Shown here in pieces: positions 44,221-53,193 of a stretch of 64,000 nt of DNA. The stretch is from the NCBI GenBank assembly GCA_006969745.1, contig CP030886.1, positions 2,515,234-2,579,233 on the forward strand, given 5' to 3'. The translations under genes and the position numbers were made by a program. Numbering within the stretch: the stretch's first letter is position 1; every line of letters begins with the position of its first letter. The DNA is from Cytophagaceae bacterium (lineage in GTDB: Bacteria; Bacteroidota; Bacteroidia; Cytophagales; Cyclobacteriaceae). The notes beneath the pieces are model-generated. The model saw only the letters and a program-made list of their open reading frames with translations, was not told the origin of the DNA and did not search any database.

Positions 44221-45363
44221 TTATTTTCCTTTAAACAAGAGGTAAATAAAAGCTAAAAAAGCCAAGCTTCCACATCCCGAAAAGACAACAGGGAAATTAT
44301 CAGGATTGCCATTATAGATTTGTCCTGCAAGCATCGCACCCATCCCAATACCAATTTCCAAGGCCATAAACAGGGTCGAAAATCCCCGACCTCTAAATTG
44401 ATCCGGTGCGAGATCTGCTGCCCAGGCAAACAATGCAGGTGACGATAAGCCATAACCGGCCCCGAAAATTAGCGCTCCGGTAAATAAGTGAAAGGCAGAC
44501 TGAGAAAAGCCAATATATACTGATCCGGTTCCTACAATGAGCATTGCTGCAATCAGCACTTTACGTCTTCCGAATTCATCTGACAGTCTTCCACCAAGGA
44601 CTCTTGATATAAGTGAAGTGATCGTGAAATAAGAAAAGAATAATCCCTTATTAGCTATTCCAAGAGAAACACTAAGGTCAGGGGCCAGGGTAAGCGCAGC
44701 TCCGAAGGAAAAAGTCACCAGCATCATAACCACCGAAGGCACTAGCACAGTTGGCTCATAAATGTCCACAGCTTTTATTTTCAATAGGCTTCCGGAAAAT
44801 TTTTGTTTGTTTTCCACAGTCTCCTTCATTCCGGCAATTACAATTACGGAAAGCAATGCTACTGCCGCACTGCTATAAAACAATACATTTATATCGTTGT
44901 TAATGGCGATTACACCACCTACATAATTCCCAATTCCCATTCCTGTCATCCCGAAGAAGCTGAGGATTCCCATACCTTCTCCACGCCGATTTACAGGAAC
45001 AATATCTGCCACGTAAGCAGCAGTTCCTGTTGGCTTGAAACCGGTTGAAAAACCATGCAGAAATCGAATAAACAGAAACGCATAGATGTTAAGAAAGAAT
45101 GGATAGAATAGCGAAACAACTGCAGTCACAGCGGCGCCAAACACCATGACTGGAATTCTTCCCCAGGTGTCAGTTAGTTTTCCGCTGAATGGCCTGGAAA
45201 TAAGAGCTGTCAGTGTAAAAAAAGTAATATGAAGCCCAATATAATCTTCTCCACCAAACGTTCGCATAAAGTCCGGCAATTCTGGAAGAACCATATTGAA
45301 AGAACCAAAAAACAGAAAGGAACTAATGGAGAGTAACCAAAAGTTCAGTGAGTATTTCTTCAT
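44221..45363 (-). CDS. MFS transporter
   Basis: 380 residues and 11-12 membrane helices. Motif A in the 2-3 loop (FSGKLTDTWGRIPVMVFG) and its repeat in the second half (LGGRLSDEFGRRKVLIA) are clear. The gap to the YhhN-like gene is 1 bp. The substrate is not evident; it looks like the drug- or sugar-efflux branch with no extra domains. It lies just downstream of prfB on the same strand. Confidence 0.92.
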   Translation of the reverse strand: MKKYSLNFWLLSISSFLFFGSFNMVLPELPDFMRTFGGEDYIGLHITFFTLTALISRPFSGKLTDTWGRIPVMVFGAAVTAVVSLFYPFFLNIYAFLFIRFLHGFSTGFKPTGTAAYVADIVPVNRRGEGMGILSFFGMTGMGIGNYVGGVIAINNDINVLFYSSAAVALLSVIVIAGMKETVENKQKFSGSLLKIKAVDIYEPTVLVPSVVMMLVTFSFGAALTLAPDLSVSLGIANKGLFFSYFTITSLISRVLGGRLSDEFGRRKVLIAAMLIVGTGSVYIGFSQSAFHLFTGALIFGAGYGLSSPALFAWAADLAPDQFRGRGFSTLFMALEIGIGMGAMLAGQIYNGNPDNFPVVFSGCGSLAFLAFIYLLFKGK

Positions 45364-45384
45364 TTAATCAGGTTGTGCGTGTAG

Positions 45385-46465
45385 CTACTCCTCATGTAGG
45401 AGGTAGGCTTTGATATAATCATTCAAATCTCCATCAAGCACGTTCTGCACATCCGTTCGTTCAAAGCCGGTTCGAGCGTCTTTTATGAGTTTGTAGGGAT
45501 GTAACACATAATTCCTTATTTGCGATCCAAAATCTATCGCTTTTTTTCCGGCTTCTATGCTTGCTCGCTCCTTGTTACGTTTCTCAATCTCCATTTGATA
45601 AAGTTGAGATTTCAGCATTTGCATAGCCCTTTCTCTATTAGCAAGCTGCGATCGCTCTACCTGGCAAACCACAACAATACCCGTCGGCTTATGGGTAAGC
45701 TGAACTTTGGTCTCTACTTTATTCACATTCTGACCACCAGCTCCTCCAGACCTTGAAGTATGAAGATCGATATCGCTTGGATTGATATCTATCTCTATAG
45801 AATCATCTGCAACCGGATAAACGTAAACGGAAGCAAAGGATGTATGTCTTCTTCCGCCACTATCAAATGGAGAAATTCGCACCAGACGGTGTACACCATT
45901 TTCGGATTTTAAGTATCCATAAGCGAGCGGGCCATCAAACTCTAAAGTCACCGATTTTACACCGGCGACATCTCCAGCCTGATAGTCAACTTCGCGCACC
46001 TTGTAGCCGTTGGCTTCTCCCCACATAATGTACATACGCATGAGGATCCCAGCCCAGTCGTTACTTTCTGTACCACCTGCGCCAGGTGTGATTTGTAGCA
46101 TTGCAGACAGTTGATCTTCCTCCTCACCAAGCATTTTTTTGAGCTCAAGTTCTTCAAGGAGTTTCAGTGCATTGTTGTATGCTTCTTGCACCTCTTCATC
46201 GGATGCTTCTCCCTCTTGATTGAATTCGTAAAGGGTTTCTACGTCTCCTAATGAGGTTTCCACGGCCTCATAGCTATCCGTCCAGCCTTTCAGCCCTCGG
46301 ATTTTTTTCATGGTTTTCTCAGCGTCCTCCGGGTTGTTCCAGAAGTCTGGCTGAGCGGTGACTAGTTCTAATTCTTCGAGGTTTTTCTTACGACCATCAT
46401 AGTCAAAGATACCCCCTCAAGGCATTAACACGAGCCTTTAAATCTTTCAATTCTTCGTTTGTCAT
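45385..46465 (-). CDS. prfB: Peptide chain release factor 2, expressed by programmed +1 frameshift
   Basis: The gene begins with ATG at 46465 and reads 20 codons ([20 protein letters not shown]) before an in-frame TGA at 46405-46403. One base is then skipped and translation continues [13 protein letters not shown] to the stop at 45385, giving about 359 residues, close to the usual RF2 length. The recoding element AGGGGGTATCTTTGAC is intact. RF2 hallmarks are [12 protein letters not shown] (SPF stop-codon reading motif) and [13 protein letters not shown] (GGQ, peptidyl hydrolysis). RF2 reads UAA and UGA, so the UGA in its own gene autoregulates it. Confidence 0.96.
46402..46417 (-). promoter_or_regulatory. 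RF2 programmed +1 frameshift site
   Basis: Minus-strand AGG-GGG-TAT-CTT-TGA-C: a Shine-Dalgarno-like AGGGGG, slippery codon CTT and stop TGA followed by C. When RF2 is scarce the ribosome slips from CTT to TTT and continues with GAC. Spacing and bases are those of the well-studied element of E. coli prfB. Confidence 0.95.
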
Positions 46466-46509
46466 TGGAATATTAAAATTGAGGTGGCGAAGATAGTTGA
46501 CACCTTTGA

Positions 46510-46698
46510 CTATTCAAGCCCTGCCTGCTTTAAAATAGCATTGAATGTTCCTTTTGGAAGATCTTTTTTTGGGTGTGGGACAACCACTCTAAGACCATTC
46601 GAATGTTTAAAAATATGATGACTTCCTTTTATTCTATGAAGGACAAAACCAGCCTTTTCTAATCTTATGATCAGCTTTTTAGAGCTGTAGTCAGGCAT
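46510..46698 (-). CDS. hicA: HicA-like toxin (mRNA interferase)
   Basis: 62 residues, the size of HicA: KKLIIRLEKAGFVLHRIKGS followed by HHIFKHSNGLRVVVPHPKKDLPKGTFNAILKQAGL. The catalytic histidine is expected in GSHHIFKH (His27 or His28). HicA folds like a double-stranded RNA-binding domain and cleaves mRNA when free. It lies downstream of hicB with an 8-bp overlap. Toxicity is inferred from the family. Confidence 0.9.
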   Translation of the reverse strand: MPDYSSKKLIIRLEKAGFVLHRIKGSHHIFKHSNGLRVVVPHPKKDLPKGTFNAILKQAGLE

Positions 46699-46924
46699 AA
46701 TTGATTTGAAGATTGTATTCTAACAAATTATCATCTGTTGGGATAGGCAGGTTGTCAGCCTTGAGGGATTCAATATATAGCTCAATCGCTTCTTTAGCAT
46801 TGGATTTAGCTTCTCCTAACGTACTACCATAGGTTATACATCCCTCTAGACTCGGGACAGTAACTGTAAAGCCACCCTCAGGTTCTTCCTTCAATAGGAT
46901 ACGATAATTGAATACTTCCATCAC
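46691..46924 (-). CDS. hicB: HicB-like antitoxin
   Basis: 77 residues with the HicB core: YRILLKEEPEGGFTVTVPSLEGCITYGSTLGEAKSNAKEAIELYIESL. There is no C-terminal helix-turn-helix or ribbon-helix-helix domain, so this short form may bind HicA but would not be expected to repress the operon by itself. Its 3' end overlaps hicA by 8 bp, the coupled order B then A. Confidence 0.9.
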   Translation of the reverse strand: MMEVFNYRILLKEEPEGGFTVTVPSLEGCITYGSTLGEAKSNAKEAIELYIESLKADNLPIPTDDNLLEYNLQINYA

Positions 46925-46938
46925 CCTAAATTAACCAA

Positions 46939-48006
46939 TTAACCAATCTTTCTAATCCACCCGAATCGGTCTTCTTCCTGACCAAGTTTGATTTTAGTCA
47001 AAGAATCTAATAGTCTGTTTGAGATAGTTCGAGTTTCGATAGCAGGTAATTCGTAATCTCTACCTTCATATCCGATCTCCGCAATATGAGAAACTGTAGC
47101 AGCAGTACCAATACCGAATGCTTCGGTCAATTTGCCATTTTCTATAGCCTCAATTACTTCGTCTACTTTGATCGGTCGCTCTTCTACGTTTAACCCCCAA
47201 TCTTTGGCTAAAATCAAAGCACTTTCTCTGGTGATTCCGGGTAGGATGGAATCACTTGTAGGAGGAGTAATAAGTGTGTCATTGATTACGAACATTATGT
47301 TCATAGTGCCGGACTCTTCAATGAATTCGTGTGTTTGACCATCCGTCCACACGAGCTGATGATATCCTTGAGCTTGAGCTTGTTTGGCTGGATACAATGA
47401 AGCGGCATAGTTGCCTGCAGTCTTTGCTGCCCCAACACCGCCACGAACAGCTCTGGTGAAATGTTTTTCAATTTTTACACGCACAGGCTCAGAGTAGTAA
47501 CCTCCTACAGGTCCGGTGATAACCATAAATTTGTATGTCTCAGACGGACGCACACCTATGAATGGATCATCAGCAAACTGAAATGGTCTGATATATAATG
47601 AGGTACCAGGTTTTCCCGGAACCCAATCTTTATCGATTGCAATAAGCGCTTCTATGGCTTCCATGAATAGTTCTTCAGGAACCGGAGGCATGCACATGCG
47701 CTCAGCACTTTTTATTAATCTCTTTGCATTGGCTTCTGGTCTGAAAATGAGAATATCGCCATTGTCAGCTTTGTGGGCCTTCAAGCCTTCAAAAATGCTT
47801 TGAGCGTAGTGAAGCGTTGCATTGGCTGGACTAACGGAAAGGTTTTGATAAGGAGTAATTCTTAAATCTGTCCATTCACCGTTTTTATAATCGGCAACAA
47901 ACATGTGATCCGAGAAAGTTTTTCCGAAAGCAAGATTATCGAAATCGATTTCGGGTAATCTGGAATTTTGTGTTTCCGTTATTTGGATATCCAACGTCTC
48001 TGTCAT
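46939..48006 (-). CDS. ilvE: Branched-chain amino acid aminotransferase
   Basis: 355 residues, the long (type II-like) form of fold-type IV aminotransferase. ATLHYAQSIFEGLKAHK, GVGAAKTAGNYAASLYPAKQAQAQGYHQLVWTD with the PLP-binding lysine region, EESGTMNIMFVI and GTAATVSHIAEIGY are family-typical. It catalyses the last step in leucine, isoleucine and valine synthesis and the first in degradation. It is upstream of hicB with a 14-bp gap, which may be why the toxin pair is expressed. Confidence 0.96.
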   Translation of the reverse strand: MTETLDIQITETQNSRLPEIDFDNLAFGKTFSDHMFVADYKNGEWTDLRITPYQNLSVSPANATLHYAQSIFEGLKAHKADNGDILIFRPEANAKRLIKSAERMCMPPVPEELFMEAIEALIAIDKDWVPGKPGTSLYIRPFQFADDPFIGVRPSETYKFMVITGPVGGYYSEPVRVKIEKHFTRAVRGGVGAAKTAGNYAASLYPAKQAQAQGYHQLVWTDGQTHEFIEESGTMNIMFVINDTLITPPTSDSILPGITRESALILAKDWGLNVEERPIKVDEVIEAIENGKLTEAFGIGTAATVSHIAEIGYEGRDYELPAIETRTISNRLLDSLTKIKLGQEEDRFGWIRKIG

Positions 48007-48039
48007 TTTCTACAATCTTTGGGTTGAAATGGGGTTTTT

Positions 48040-48600
48040 TCAATCAGTCCCAGGTGACCAAGGAACCTCCTTAACACCTAATATGTGGCCGATTGCGCGC
48101 GCAAAGATGAACAAATAATCAGACAATCTGTTCATGAATTGCAATATTGAATCGTCAATTGGCTCCTGATCACTTAACGAAATGATACTTCTTTCGGTTC
48201 TGCGACAAACCGTTCGACAGACATGTGCCAACGAAACTGCGGGGTGTCCACCTGGTAAAATAAAATTTTTGAGTGGCGGCACTTCACCATCAAACTTATC
48301 AATCCATACTTCCAATTGCTGTACCTCTGTATTGGTAACTTTTGGCAGCTCAAATCCCTTAAAGTCCGCTTCAGTCGCCAAAATGCTTCCAATCGAAAAT
48401 AAATGCTCCTGAATCCAGTAAAGTTGTTGCTTGAGCCGATTTTCTACTCCGTCATGATCCTTGAGGTGACCAATGAAGGCATTAAGTTCATCTACATTTC
48501 CATAAGCCTCAATACGTAAATCTGCCTTGGAAACTTTTTTTCCTCCTAATAGAGAAGTTTTTCCTTTATCTCCTGTTTTGGTGTAGAGTTTCGCACTCAT
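48040..48600 (-). CDS. Cob(I)yrinic acid a,c-diamide adenosyltransferase, PduO type
   Basis: 186 residues of the PduO fold: [24 protein letters not shown] at the N-terminus, [43 protein letters not shown] with the ATP and corrinoid-binding Arg/Glu pair, and the tail [14 protein letters not shown]. It adenosylates cobalamin with ATP, giving coenzyme B12. Its start overlaps the stop of the ABC gene by 4 bp. No B12 synthesis genes are nearby, so it may serve salvage. Confidence 0.95.
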   Translation of the reverse strand: MSAKLYTKTGDKGKTSLLGGKKVSKADLRIEAYGNVDELNAFIGHLKDHDGVENRLKQQLYWIQEHLFSIGSILATEADFKGFELPKVTNTEVQQLEVWIDKFDGEVPPLKNFILPGGHPAVSLAHVCRTVCRRTERSIISLSDQEPIDDSILQFMNRLSDYLFIFARAIGHILGVKEVPWSPGTD

Positions 48601-49310
48601 GCTGGTGTTCTGGCAGATCTAATGTTTTTATTAAGTACATCGCTTTCAATAAGTCCATCCCTAAGACGAACAATACGATGAGAATATTCTGCTATATCTT
48701 CCTCGTGTGTCACCATAATGATGGTATTCCCCTTGTCATGCAGTTCCTGAAACAAATCCATTATGTCATAAGAAGTTTTGGAGTCAAGATTACCAGTTGG
48801 TTCATCGGCAAGAATAATACTAGGATCATTTACCAAAGCCCTTGCAATAGCAACCCGTTGGCGTTGACCACCAGAAAGTTCATTTGGCTTATGATAAGCT
48901 CGATCATCGAGTCCTACTCCTGCCAGCGCAGCTAGAGCCTTTTCTTCACGCTCCGAAGAATTATATCCGGCATAGACAAGTGGCAACGCTACATTTTCTA
49001 GTGCTGATGCTCTTGGCAGGAGGTTGAATGTTTGAAAGACGAATCCAATTTCTTTATTTCTGATTTCTGCCAATTCGTTTTCCGTAAGATCACTCACATC
49101 ATGGTCATTTAGGACATATGTTCCATCGGTTGGTGTGTCAAGACATCCAATAATGTTCATCAGTGTAGACTTACCAGATCCTGAAGGACCCATGAATGAG
49201 ACATACTCGCCCTTGTCAATGTTGATTGTAATTGATTTCAATGCCATGATGATTTCACTTCCCATGACGTATTTTCTGGAAATTTCGGAGGTCGAGATTA
49301 TACTGCTCAT
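48597..49310 (-). CDS. ABC transporter ATP-binding protein, LolD/MacB type
   Basis: 237 residues: Walker [19 protein letters not shown], signature [19 protein letters not shown], Walker [15 protein letters not shown]-loop VTHEED. This is the class that partners with FtsX/MacB-type permeases for lipoprotein sorting or efflux. No permease lies next to it, so it could serve permeases elsewhere, such as the pair at 6951-12208; that link is only a possibility. Co-transcribed with the adenosyltransferase. Confidence 0.94.
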   Translation of the reverse strand: MSSIISTSEISRKYVMGSEIIMALKSITINIDKGEYVSFMGPSGSGKSTLMNIIGCLDTPTDGTYVLNDHDVSDLTENELAEIRNKEIGFVFQTFNLLPRASALENVALPLVYAGYNSSEREEKALAALAGVGLDDRAYHKPNELSGGQRQRVAIARALVNDPSIILADEPTGNLDSKTSYDIMDLFQELHDKGNTIIMVTHEEDIAEYSHRIVRLRDGLIESDVLNKNIRSARTPA

Positions 49311-49381
49311 TTGTTCTTTATGTTCGGCTAAAGTAAAAAATAATGGTCAGGCCTTTGCAAGACACTCACACGTTTTTTAGA

Positions 49382-49389
49382 TAATTTTG
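49382..49389 (+). promoter_or_regulatory. Candidate promoter -7 element of the gene at 49399
   Basis: TAATTTTG matches TAnnTTTG; a TTTG lies 24 bp upstream (49354-49357), slightly far. The predicted start is near 49393, about 6 nt before the ATG at 49399. This argues against starting the gene at the TTG at 49387. Confidence 0.4.
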
Positions 49390-49398
49390 GTTCTGATA

Positions 49399-49827
49399 AT
49401 GTTACACACTATGATGACTATTTTGCTGGCCTTTTTGTTTCAACCTCAACTTTCCGGTTGGGAATTATTATCCTCAGTGGAAATAGTTATGGGTTATGAT
49501 GACTTTATGGGAGCCGAAGTTGAAAAACCTAAGTTTTCTGAGCAACTAAAATTACGGGAAGGGAAAGAGGTGACCCTTGAAGGGTTTATAATCCCGCTTC
49601 AACAGGAGAGTGATCAGGACTATTTCGTGCTTTCACGCTTTCCATACCAGTCTTGTTTTTTCTGTGGGGCAGCAGGGCCGGAGACAGTTGTGGAAGTTTA
49701 TTCGGATAGAGAATTCAGATACACGGATGAGCGTGTGAGAGTAAAAGGAACACTACGACTGAACGATGACAATCCATTGCATCTGTTCTTCATTTTAGAA
49801 GATTGTGAAGTTGAAAAACTTGACTAG
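49399..49827 (+). CDS. Exported protein with CxxC, DUF3299-like
   Basis: 142 residues from the ATG at 49399 (MLHTMMTILLAFLFQPQ gives a signal-like hydrophobic start; Met codons at 49411 and 49414 are alternatives). The body LREGKEVTLEGFIIPLQQ and YFVLSRFPYQSCFFCGAAGPETVVEV, with a CFFC pair, followed by VRVKGTLRLND, suggests a small OB-like periplasmic fold resembling DUF3299. CFFC could be redox-active or metal-binding. It ends directly before the alkyltransferase-like gene. Confidence 0.72.
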   Translation: MLHTMMTILLAFLFQPQLSGWELLSSVEIVMGYDDFMGAEVEKPKFSEQLKLREGKEVTLEGFIIPLQQESDQDYFVLSRFPYQSCFFCGAAGPETVVEVYSDREFRYTDERVRVKGTLRLNDDNPLHLFFILEDCEVEKLD

Positions 49828-50160
49828 ATGGATAAGGAAAGCTTTTTCAACGATGTTTATGAGGTAGCAAAGCTCATACCCGAAGGCAGGGTAACCAGTT
49901 ATGGAGCCATAGCAGCATATCTTGGCGTGAAGCGCTCAGCTCGAGTGGTTGGTTGGGCAATGAATGGAGCGGTATCTCAGCATGAAGTACCTGCACACAG
50001 AGTAGTTAACAGAGTTGGATTGTTAACTGGAAAAAATCATTTCCAATCACCAAATAGAATGAAAGAGCTACTTGAAGCCGAAGGAGTGAAGGTTGAAAAA
50101 GATCAAGTCGTCAACTTCAAGAAACATTTCTGGGATCCAATGGTGGAATTAGGACTATAA
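49828..50160 (+). CDS. Alkyltransferase-like protein (MGMT family without the acceptor cysteine)
   Basis: 110 residues matching the C-terminal DNA-binding domain of O6-alkylguanine transferases: LIPEGRVTSYGAIAAYLG, SARVVGWAMNG and PAHRVVNRVGLLTGKNHF. The normal active site PCHRV is PAHRV here, so the alkyl-accepting Cys is replaced by Ala. Such ATL proteins bind O6-alkylguanine without removing it and hand the lesion to nucleotide excision repair. It starts immediately after the preceding stop and overlaps the convergent globin gene end by 6 bp. Confidence 0.93.
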   Translation: MDKESFFNDVYEVAKLIPEGRVTSYGAIAAYLGVKRSARVVGWAMNGAVSQHEVPAHRVVNRVGLLTGKNHFQSPNRMKELLEAEGVKVEKDQVVNFKKHFWDPMVELGL

Positions 50161-50544
50161 GTTTTTCGCTCTGGCTTGGTACAATTTGATAAACATAATA
50201 TTGGCAATGTTGGTAGCTCGTTGCTTTGCCATTTCGGCCTTGGATCCAGCAAACAAGGAATCTACGATTTCATGCCATATTTCTACCCATTTATTAAAGT
50301 GAGATTGATCCAAAGAGTGGTTTAATTTTTCATCTACCTCCTGATGAAGAGCCATGGGGTTTCCTCTATACGTGCCACGCGTAAAAAGTGTGGATTCCCA
50401 AAAGCTGGCGACTTTTTTTATATGCGGCTCCCAATCATCAACAAATTGATTGAAAATTGGGCCAAGAGATGGATCTTCTTTGGCTTTGGAGTAAAATGCT
50501 CTCACAAGTAGCTGTAGATCTTCGGAGGTTTCAATATCAGACAT
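50155..50544 (-). CDS. Group III truncated hemoglobin
   Basis: 129 residues, a two-over-two globin. LLVRAFYSKAKEDPSLGPIFNQ at the start, FWESTLFTRGTYRGNPMALH with the proximal or distal His region and a C-terminal helix WVEIWHEIVDSLF follow the group III (YjbI-like) pattern. These bind heme and react with O2, NO or peroxide; the physiological role is unsettled. It is 8 bp upstream of the end of the symporter gene and on the same strand as it. Confidence 0.92.
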   Translation of the reverse strand: MSDIETSEDLQLLVRAFYSKAKEDPSLGPIFNQFVDDWEPHIKKVASFWESTLFTRGTYRGNPMALHQEVDEKLNHSLDQSHFNKWVEIWHEIVDSLFAGSKAEMAKQRATNIANIMFIKLYQARAKNL

Positions 50545-50551
50545 AGGTTTG

Positions 50552-51988
50552 TTATTTGCGTCTGATTAAAAACAAACCGATCAGCATAATCAATCCATTT
50601 AGAATCAAAATTTCAAAGCCGAATTTGTACCCGTTTAATAATTGCTCCGAATTTATGTTGATGATATAGCTCAAAATAGGAGAGAGTATACAGATCAGCG
50701 GAACCAAATGATCCTTTACTTGATAATTAGTGAAAATTCCAAAGGTGAAAAGTCCAAGTAATGGCCCGTACGTGTATCCAGCTGCAATGAAGATTGAGTT
50801 GATAACGCTTTGATCATTGATGGCCTGAAAAATGAGAATGACGAAAAATAGTATGATTGAAAATCCGAAATGAACACCTATCCTGAGATTTTTTCTTTCC
50901 TCATAGTTCTCTTTTTTGAAGCCTAAAAAATCAACGCAAAAAGAGGTAGTTAGTGCAGTAAGCGCTGAATCTGCACTCGAATAGGCTGCTGCAGTAATTC
51001 CAAGAAGAAAGGTGACTGTCCCAATTGTCGAGAAGTTACCTACAGCCAGCATGGGAAATAAATTGTCAGACCTTTCGGGCAATGCTATACTGCCTATTTC
51101 AGCATATTGATAGAGTAAAACTCCGAGGCTGAGAAACAAAAAGTTGACGATAACCAAAATGACACAAAACCAGAAGACATTCTTTTGAGCTTCACCAATA
51201 TTCTTACAGGTCAGATTTTTCTGCATCATGTCCTGGTCAAGACCGGTCATCACAATAGCGATGAATGCACCACTGAAAAATTGCTTGAAGAAATTTCTTC
51301 CACTTTTCCACTCCCAATTAAATATCGTAGATCGTTCATCTTGAAAGATGCTGGAAGTAAGCTCAGTCCATGTCCATGAAAGTTCATTTTTGATGAACAA
51401 AATGCTGACAACAACTGCAATAAGCATGAAGGTAGTTTGAAGCGTATCTGTCCATACAATGGTTTTTATACCACCTTTAAAGGTGTATAGCCAAATAAGA
51501 ACGATAGTGGTAAGTACTGAAACCCAGAAAGGAAGATCATATGCATCGAAAAAGGCAATTTGAAGCACTCCGGCAACTAGAAATAGCCTGAAACTTGCTC
51601 CAATTATTCTGCTTATAAGGAAAAAGAAAGCACCCGATTTATAAGACCAAAATCCAAAACGTTGCTCCAGATACGTGTAGATGGAAACTAAATTCAGCTT
51701 ATAGTAAAGTGGTAGTAGTACTCTAGCAATTACAAAGTAGCCCACTAAATACCCAAGCACCACTTGAAAGTAGTAGAAGTTAGAGTTAGCAACTTCGCCC
51801 GGTACGGAAATGAAGGTTACTCCGGATAGCGAAGCACCAATCATTCCAAATGCTACCAAATACCATTTCGACTCACGGCTTGCTGTATAGAAGTCGGTTG
51901 ACTTGGCATTTTTAGATGTAAGCCAGGAGATGCCAATCAACAAAATGAAGTAACCTAAAACAATCGAGCCAACGAAAAGCGGATTCAT
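50552..51988 (-). CDS. Sodium:solute symporter (SSS family)
   Basis: 478 residues and about 13 membrane helices of the LeuT-like SSS family. ISWLTSKNAKSTDFYTASRES near residue 20-40, SGVTFISVPGEVANSNFYYFQ and GLDQDMMQKNLTCKNIGEAQKN are family features, the last being the hallmark loop after helix 6. The solute (sugar, amino acid or sialic acid) cannot be told. It is divergent from clpS. Confidence 0.95.
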   Translation of the reverse strand: MNPLFVGSIVLGYFILLIGISWLTSKNAKSTDFYTASRESKWYLVAFGMIGASLSGVTFISVPGEVANSNFYYFQVVLGYLVGYFVIARVLLPLYYKLNLVSIYTYLEQRFGFWSYKSGAFFFLISRIIGASFRLFLVAGVLQIAFFDAYDLPFWVSVLTTIVLIWLYTFKGGIKTIVWTDTLQTTFMLIAVVVSILFIKNELSWTWTELTSSIFQDERSTIFNWEWKSGRNFFKQFFSGAFIAIVMTGLDQDMMQKNLTCKNIGEAQKNVFWFCVILVIVNFLFLSLGVLLYQYAEIGSIALPERSDNLFPMLAVGNFSTIGTVTFLLGITAAAYSSADSALTALTTSFCVDFLGFKKENYEERKNLRIGVHFGFSIILFFVILIFQAINDQSVINSIFIAAGYTYGPLLGLFTFGIFTNYQVKDHLVPLICILSPILSYIININSEQLLNGYKFGFEILILNGLIMLIGLFLIRRK

Positions 51989-52045
51989 AGTGTTTATAAT
52001 GTTAGGCCTGCAAATTACAAATCATGTAGGTTCTGATGCAATTAT

Positions 52046-52053
52046 TAATTTTG
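52046..52053 (+). promoter_or_regulatory. Candidate promoter -7 element of clpS-recR
   Basis: TAATTTTG matches TAnnTTTG; the predicted start near 52057 gives about a 14-nt leader to the ATG at 52071. The -33 position has no clear TTG. Confidence 0.45.
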
Positions 52054-52070
52054 CAGTAAAGTATAGAGGG

Positions 52071-52352
52071 ATGAGTACTGAATTCGACATAGAGGAAGAA
52101 ATACAAACCAATGAGGATATTGGGAGTGAGAGTGTGCGTGACCTTATGGTCTACAATGACGACTTCAATACGTTCGATCATGTAATTGACACGCTGGTGA
52201 AGGTATGCAAACATGATATTCACCAGGCTGAACAATGCACATTTCTTATCCATTACAAAGGCAAATGTTCAGTGAAAAAGGGAGCCTATGAGGAACTCAA
52301 ACCTATGCGGGAAGGCATCACTGAGGCGGGGATAAAAGCTTCAATTGTCTAA
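52071..52352 (+). CDS. clpS: ATP-dependent Clp protease adaptor ClpS
   Basis: 93 residues from ATG 52071 ([16 protein letters not shown]); the frame extends upstream to 51990, but the promoter-like TAATTTTG lies there. The core [25 protein letters not shown], with N-degron pocket residues DDFN..D, and [28 protein letters not shown] are typical. ClpS delivers proteins with a destabilising N-terminal residue to ClpAP/ClpCP. It overlaps recR by 1 bp (TAATG). Confidence 0.93.
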   Translation: MSTEFDIEEEIQTNEDIGSESVRDLMVYNDDFNTFDHVIDTLVKVCKHDIHQAEQCTFLIHYKGKCSVKKGAYEELKPMREGITEAGIKASIV

Positions 52353-52960
52353 TGGAATATCCATCGCAACTGGTAGAGCGTGCCGTAGAAGAAATCTCAA
52401 GACTACCAGGTATCGGGAAAAAGACTGCCTTAAGATTGGCTTTACATCTTTTGAAGCAACCAGAAAACTCTACCTTGGAGCTGTCCACCGCGCTAAAGGA
52501 GTTACGCGAAAACATCAAATATTGTAAAACGTGCCACATCATTGCCGATACCGAAGAATGCACCTGTCAAAATGCATATAGAGACACATCAGTAATATGC
52601 GTGGTTGAAGATACGCCTGATGTATTGGCGATAAGAAACACGGGTCAGTACAATGGCCTTTTTCATGTACTTGGAGGTCGTATATCACCGATGGACGGAA
52701 TCGGCCCAGAGAATGTGAAAATAGATTCACTTATAAGCAGGATCAAATCCGACGATCAGGTAAAAGAAGTCATACTTGCATTGAGCGCTACCATGGAAGG
52801 CGATACCACATCATTTTATATCACCAAATTGCTAAAAGAATTTGGAATAAAGGTGACGACAATCGCCCGTGGAATTCCGGTTGGCAGTGAATTGGAATTT
52901 GCAGATGAAGTGACTTTAGGCAGAAGTATAGCTACTCGTACACTTTTTAATCAGGACTAG
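52352..52960 (+). CDS. recR: Recombination mediator RecR
   Basis: 202 residues: helix-hairpin-helix [17 protein letters not shown] near the N-terminus, a four-cysteine zinc finger around [15 protein letters not shown] with a diverged spacing, then a TOPRIM domain ([14 protein letters not shown] and [14 protein letters not shown]). RecR with RecO and RecF loads RecA at gaps. Slightly coupled to clpS. It overlaps the convergent small-membrane gene by 4 bp. Confidence 0.96.
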   Translation: MEYPSQLVERAVEEISRLPGIGKKTALRLALHLLKQPENSTLELSTALKELRENIKYCKTCHIIADTEECTCQNAYRDTSVICVVEDTPDVLAIRNTGQYNGLFHVLGGRISPMDGIGPENVKIDSLISRIKSDDQVKEVILALSATMEGDTTSFYITKLLKEFGIKVTTIARGIPVGSELEFADEVTLGRSIATRTLFNQD

Positions 52961-53163
52961 TCCTTTCTTCGACCACCGGGTCTCAAGTTTTGGGAAAGTA
53001 GCACCGCAATACCCAAGGCCATAATTAGAAAAATCCAACGGGGATTTCCTTCTTCATAAGTTTTGAGTAAATACCAAACACTGAGTACCATGGCGAGTAC
53101 CACTCCGGCAAATGCAAGCGGTCGGATGAGTCTTGGATCCATGTTGTAAATATATGTGGTCAA
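52957..53163 (-). CDS. Small two-helix membrane protein
   Basis: 68 residues (61 if the in-frame ATG at 53142, MDPRLIRP, is used, which is likelier since the first seven codons are not conserved-looking). Two membrane helices ([18 protein letters not shown] and [13 protein letters not shown]) and a basic tail RPGGRRKD. Function unknown. It is convergent with recR and divergent from murF. Confidence 0.6.
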   Translation of the reverse strand: MTTYIYNMDPRLIRPLAFAGVVLAMVLSVWYLLKTYEEGNPRWIFLIMALGIAVLLSQNLRPGGRRKD

Positions 53164-53180
53164 TATTGGCTGGTAAAAGA

Positions 53181-53188
53181 TATTTTTG
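53181..53188 (+). promoter_or_regulatory. Candidate promoter -7 element of murF
   Basis: TATTTTTG matches TAnnTTTG. It ends six bases before the murF ATG at 53194, so the transcript would start near 53192 with a leader of about 2 nt. No -33 TTG at ideal spacing. Confidence 0.45.
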
Positions 53189-53193
53189 CTGCA

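Noticed and set aside
46318..46405. prfB as a pseudogene because of an in-frame TGA
   Set aside because: The stop lies in the classical RF2 recoding site with its AGGGGG and CTT-TGA-C context; this is regulation, not decay.
46510..46924. CRISPR or abortive-infection island around hicBA
   Set aside because: Only the toxin-antitoxin pair is present, between housekeeping genes; there are no repeats with spacers and no other defence genes.
48006..48040. Terminator between the adenosyltransferase and ilvE genes (TTGAAA and TTTCAA arms)
   Set aside because: The arms are only six bases long and weak, and the two genes are on the same strand with a 33-bp gap.
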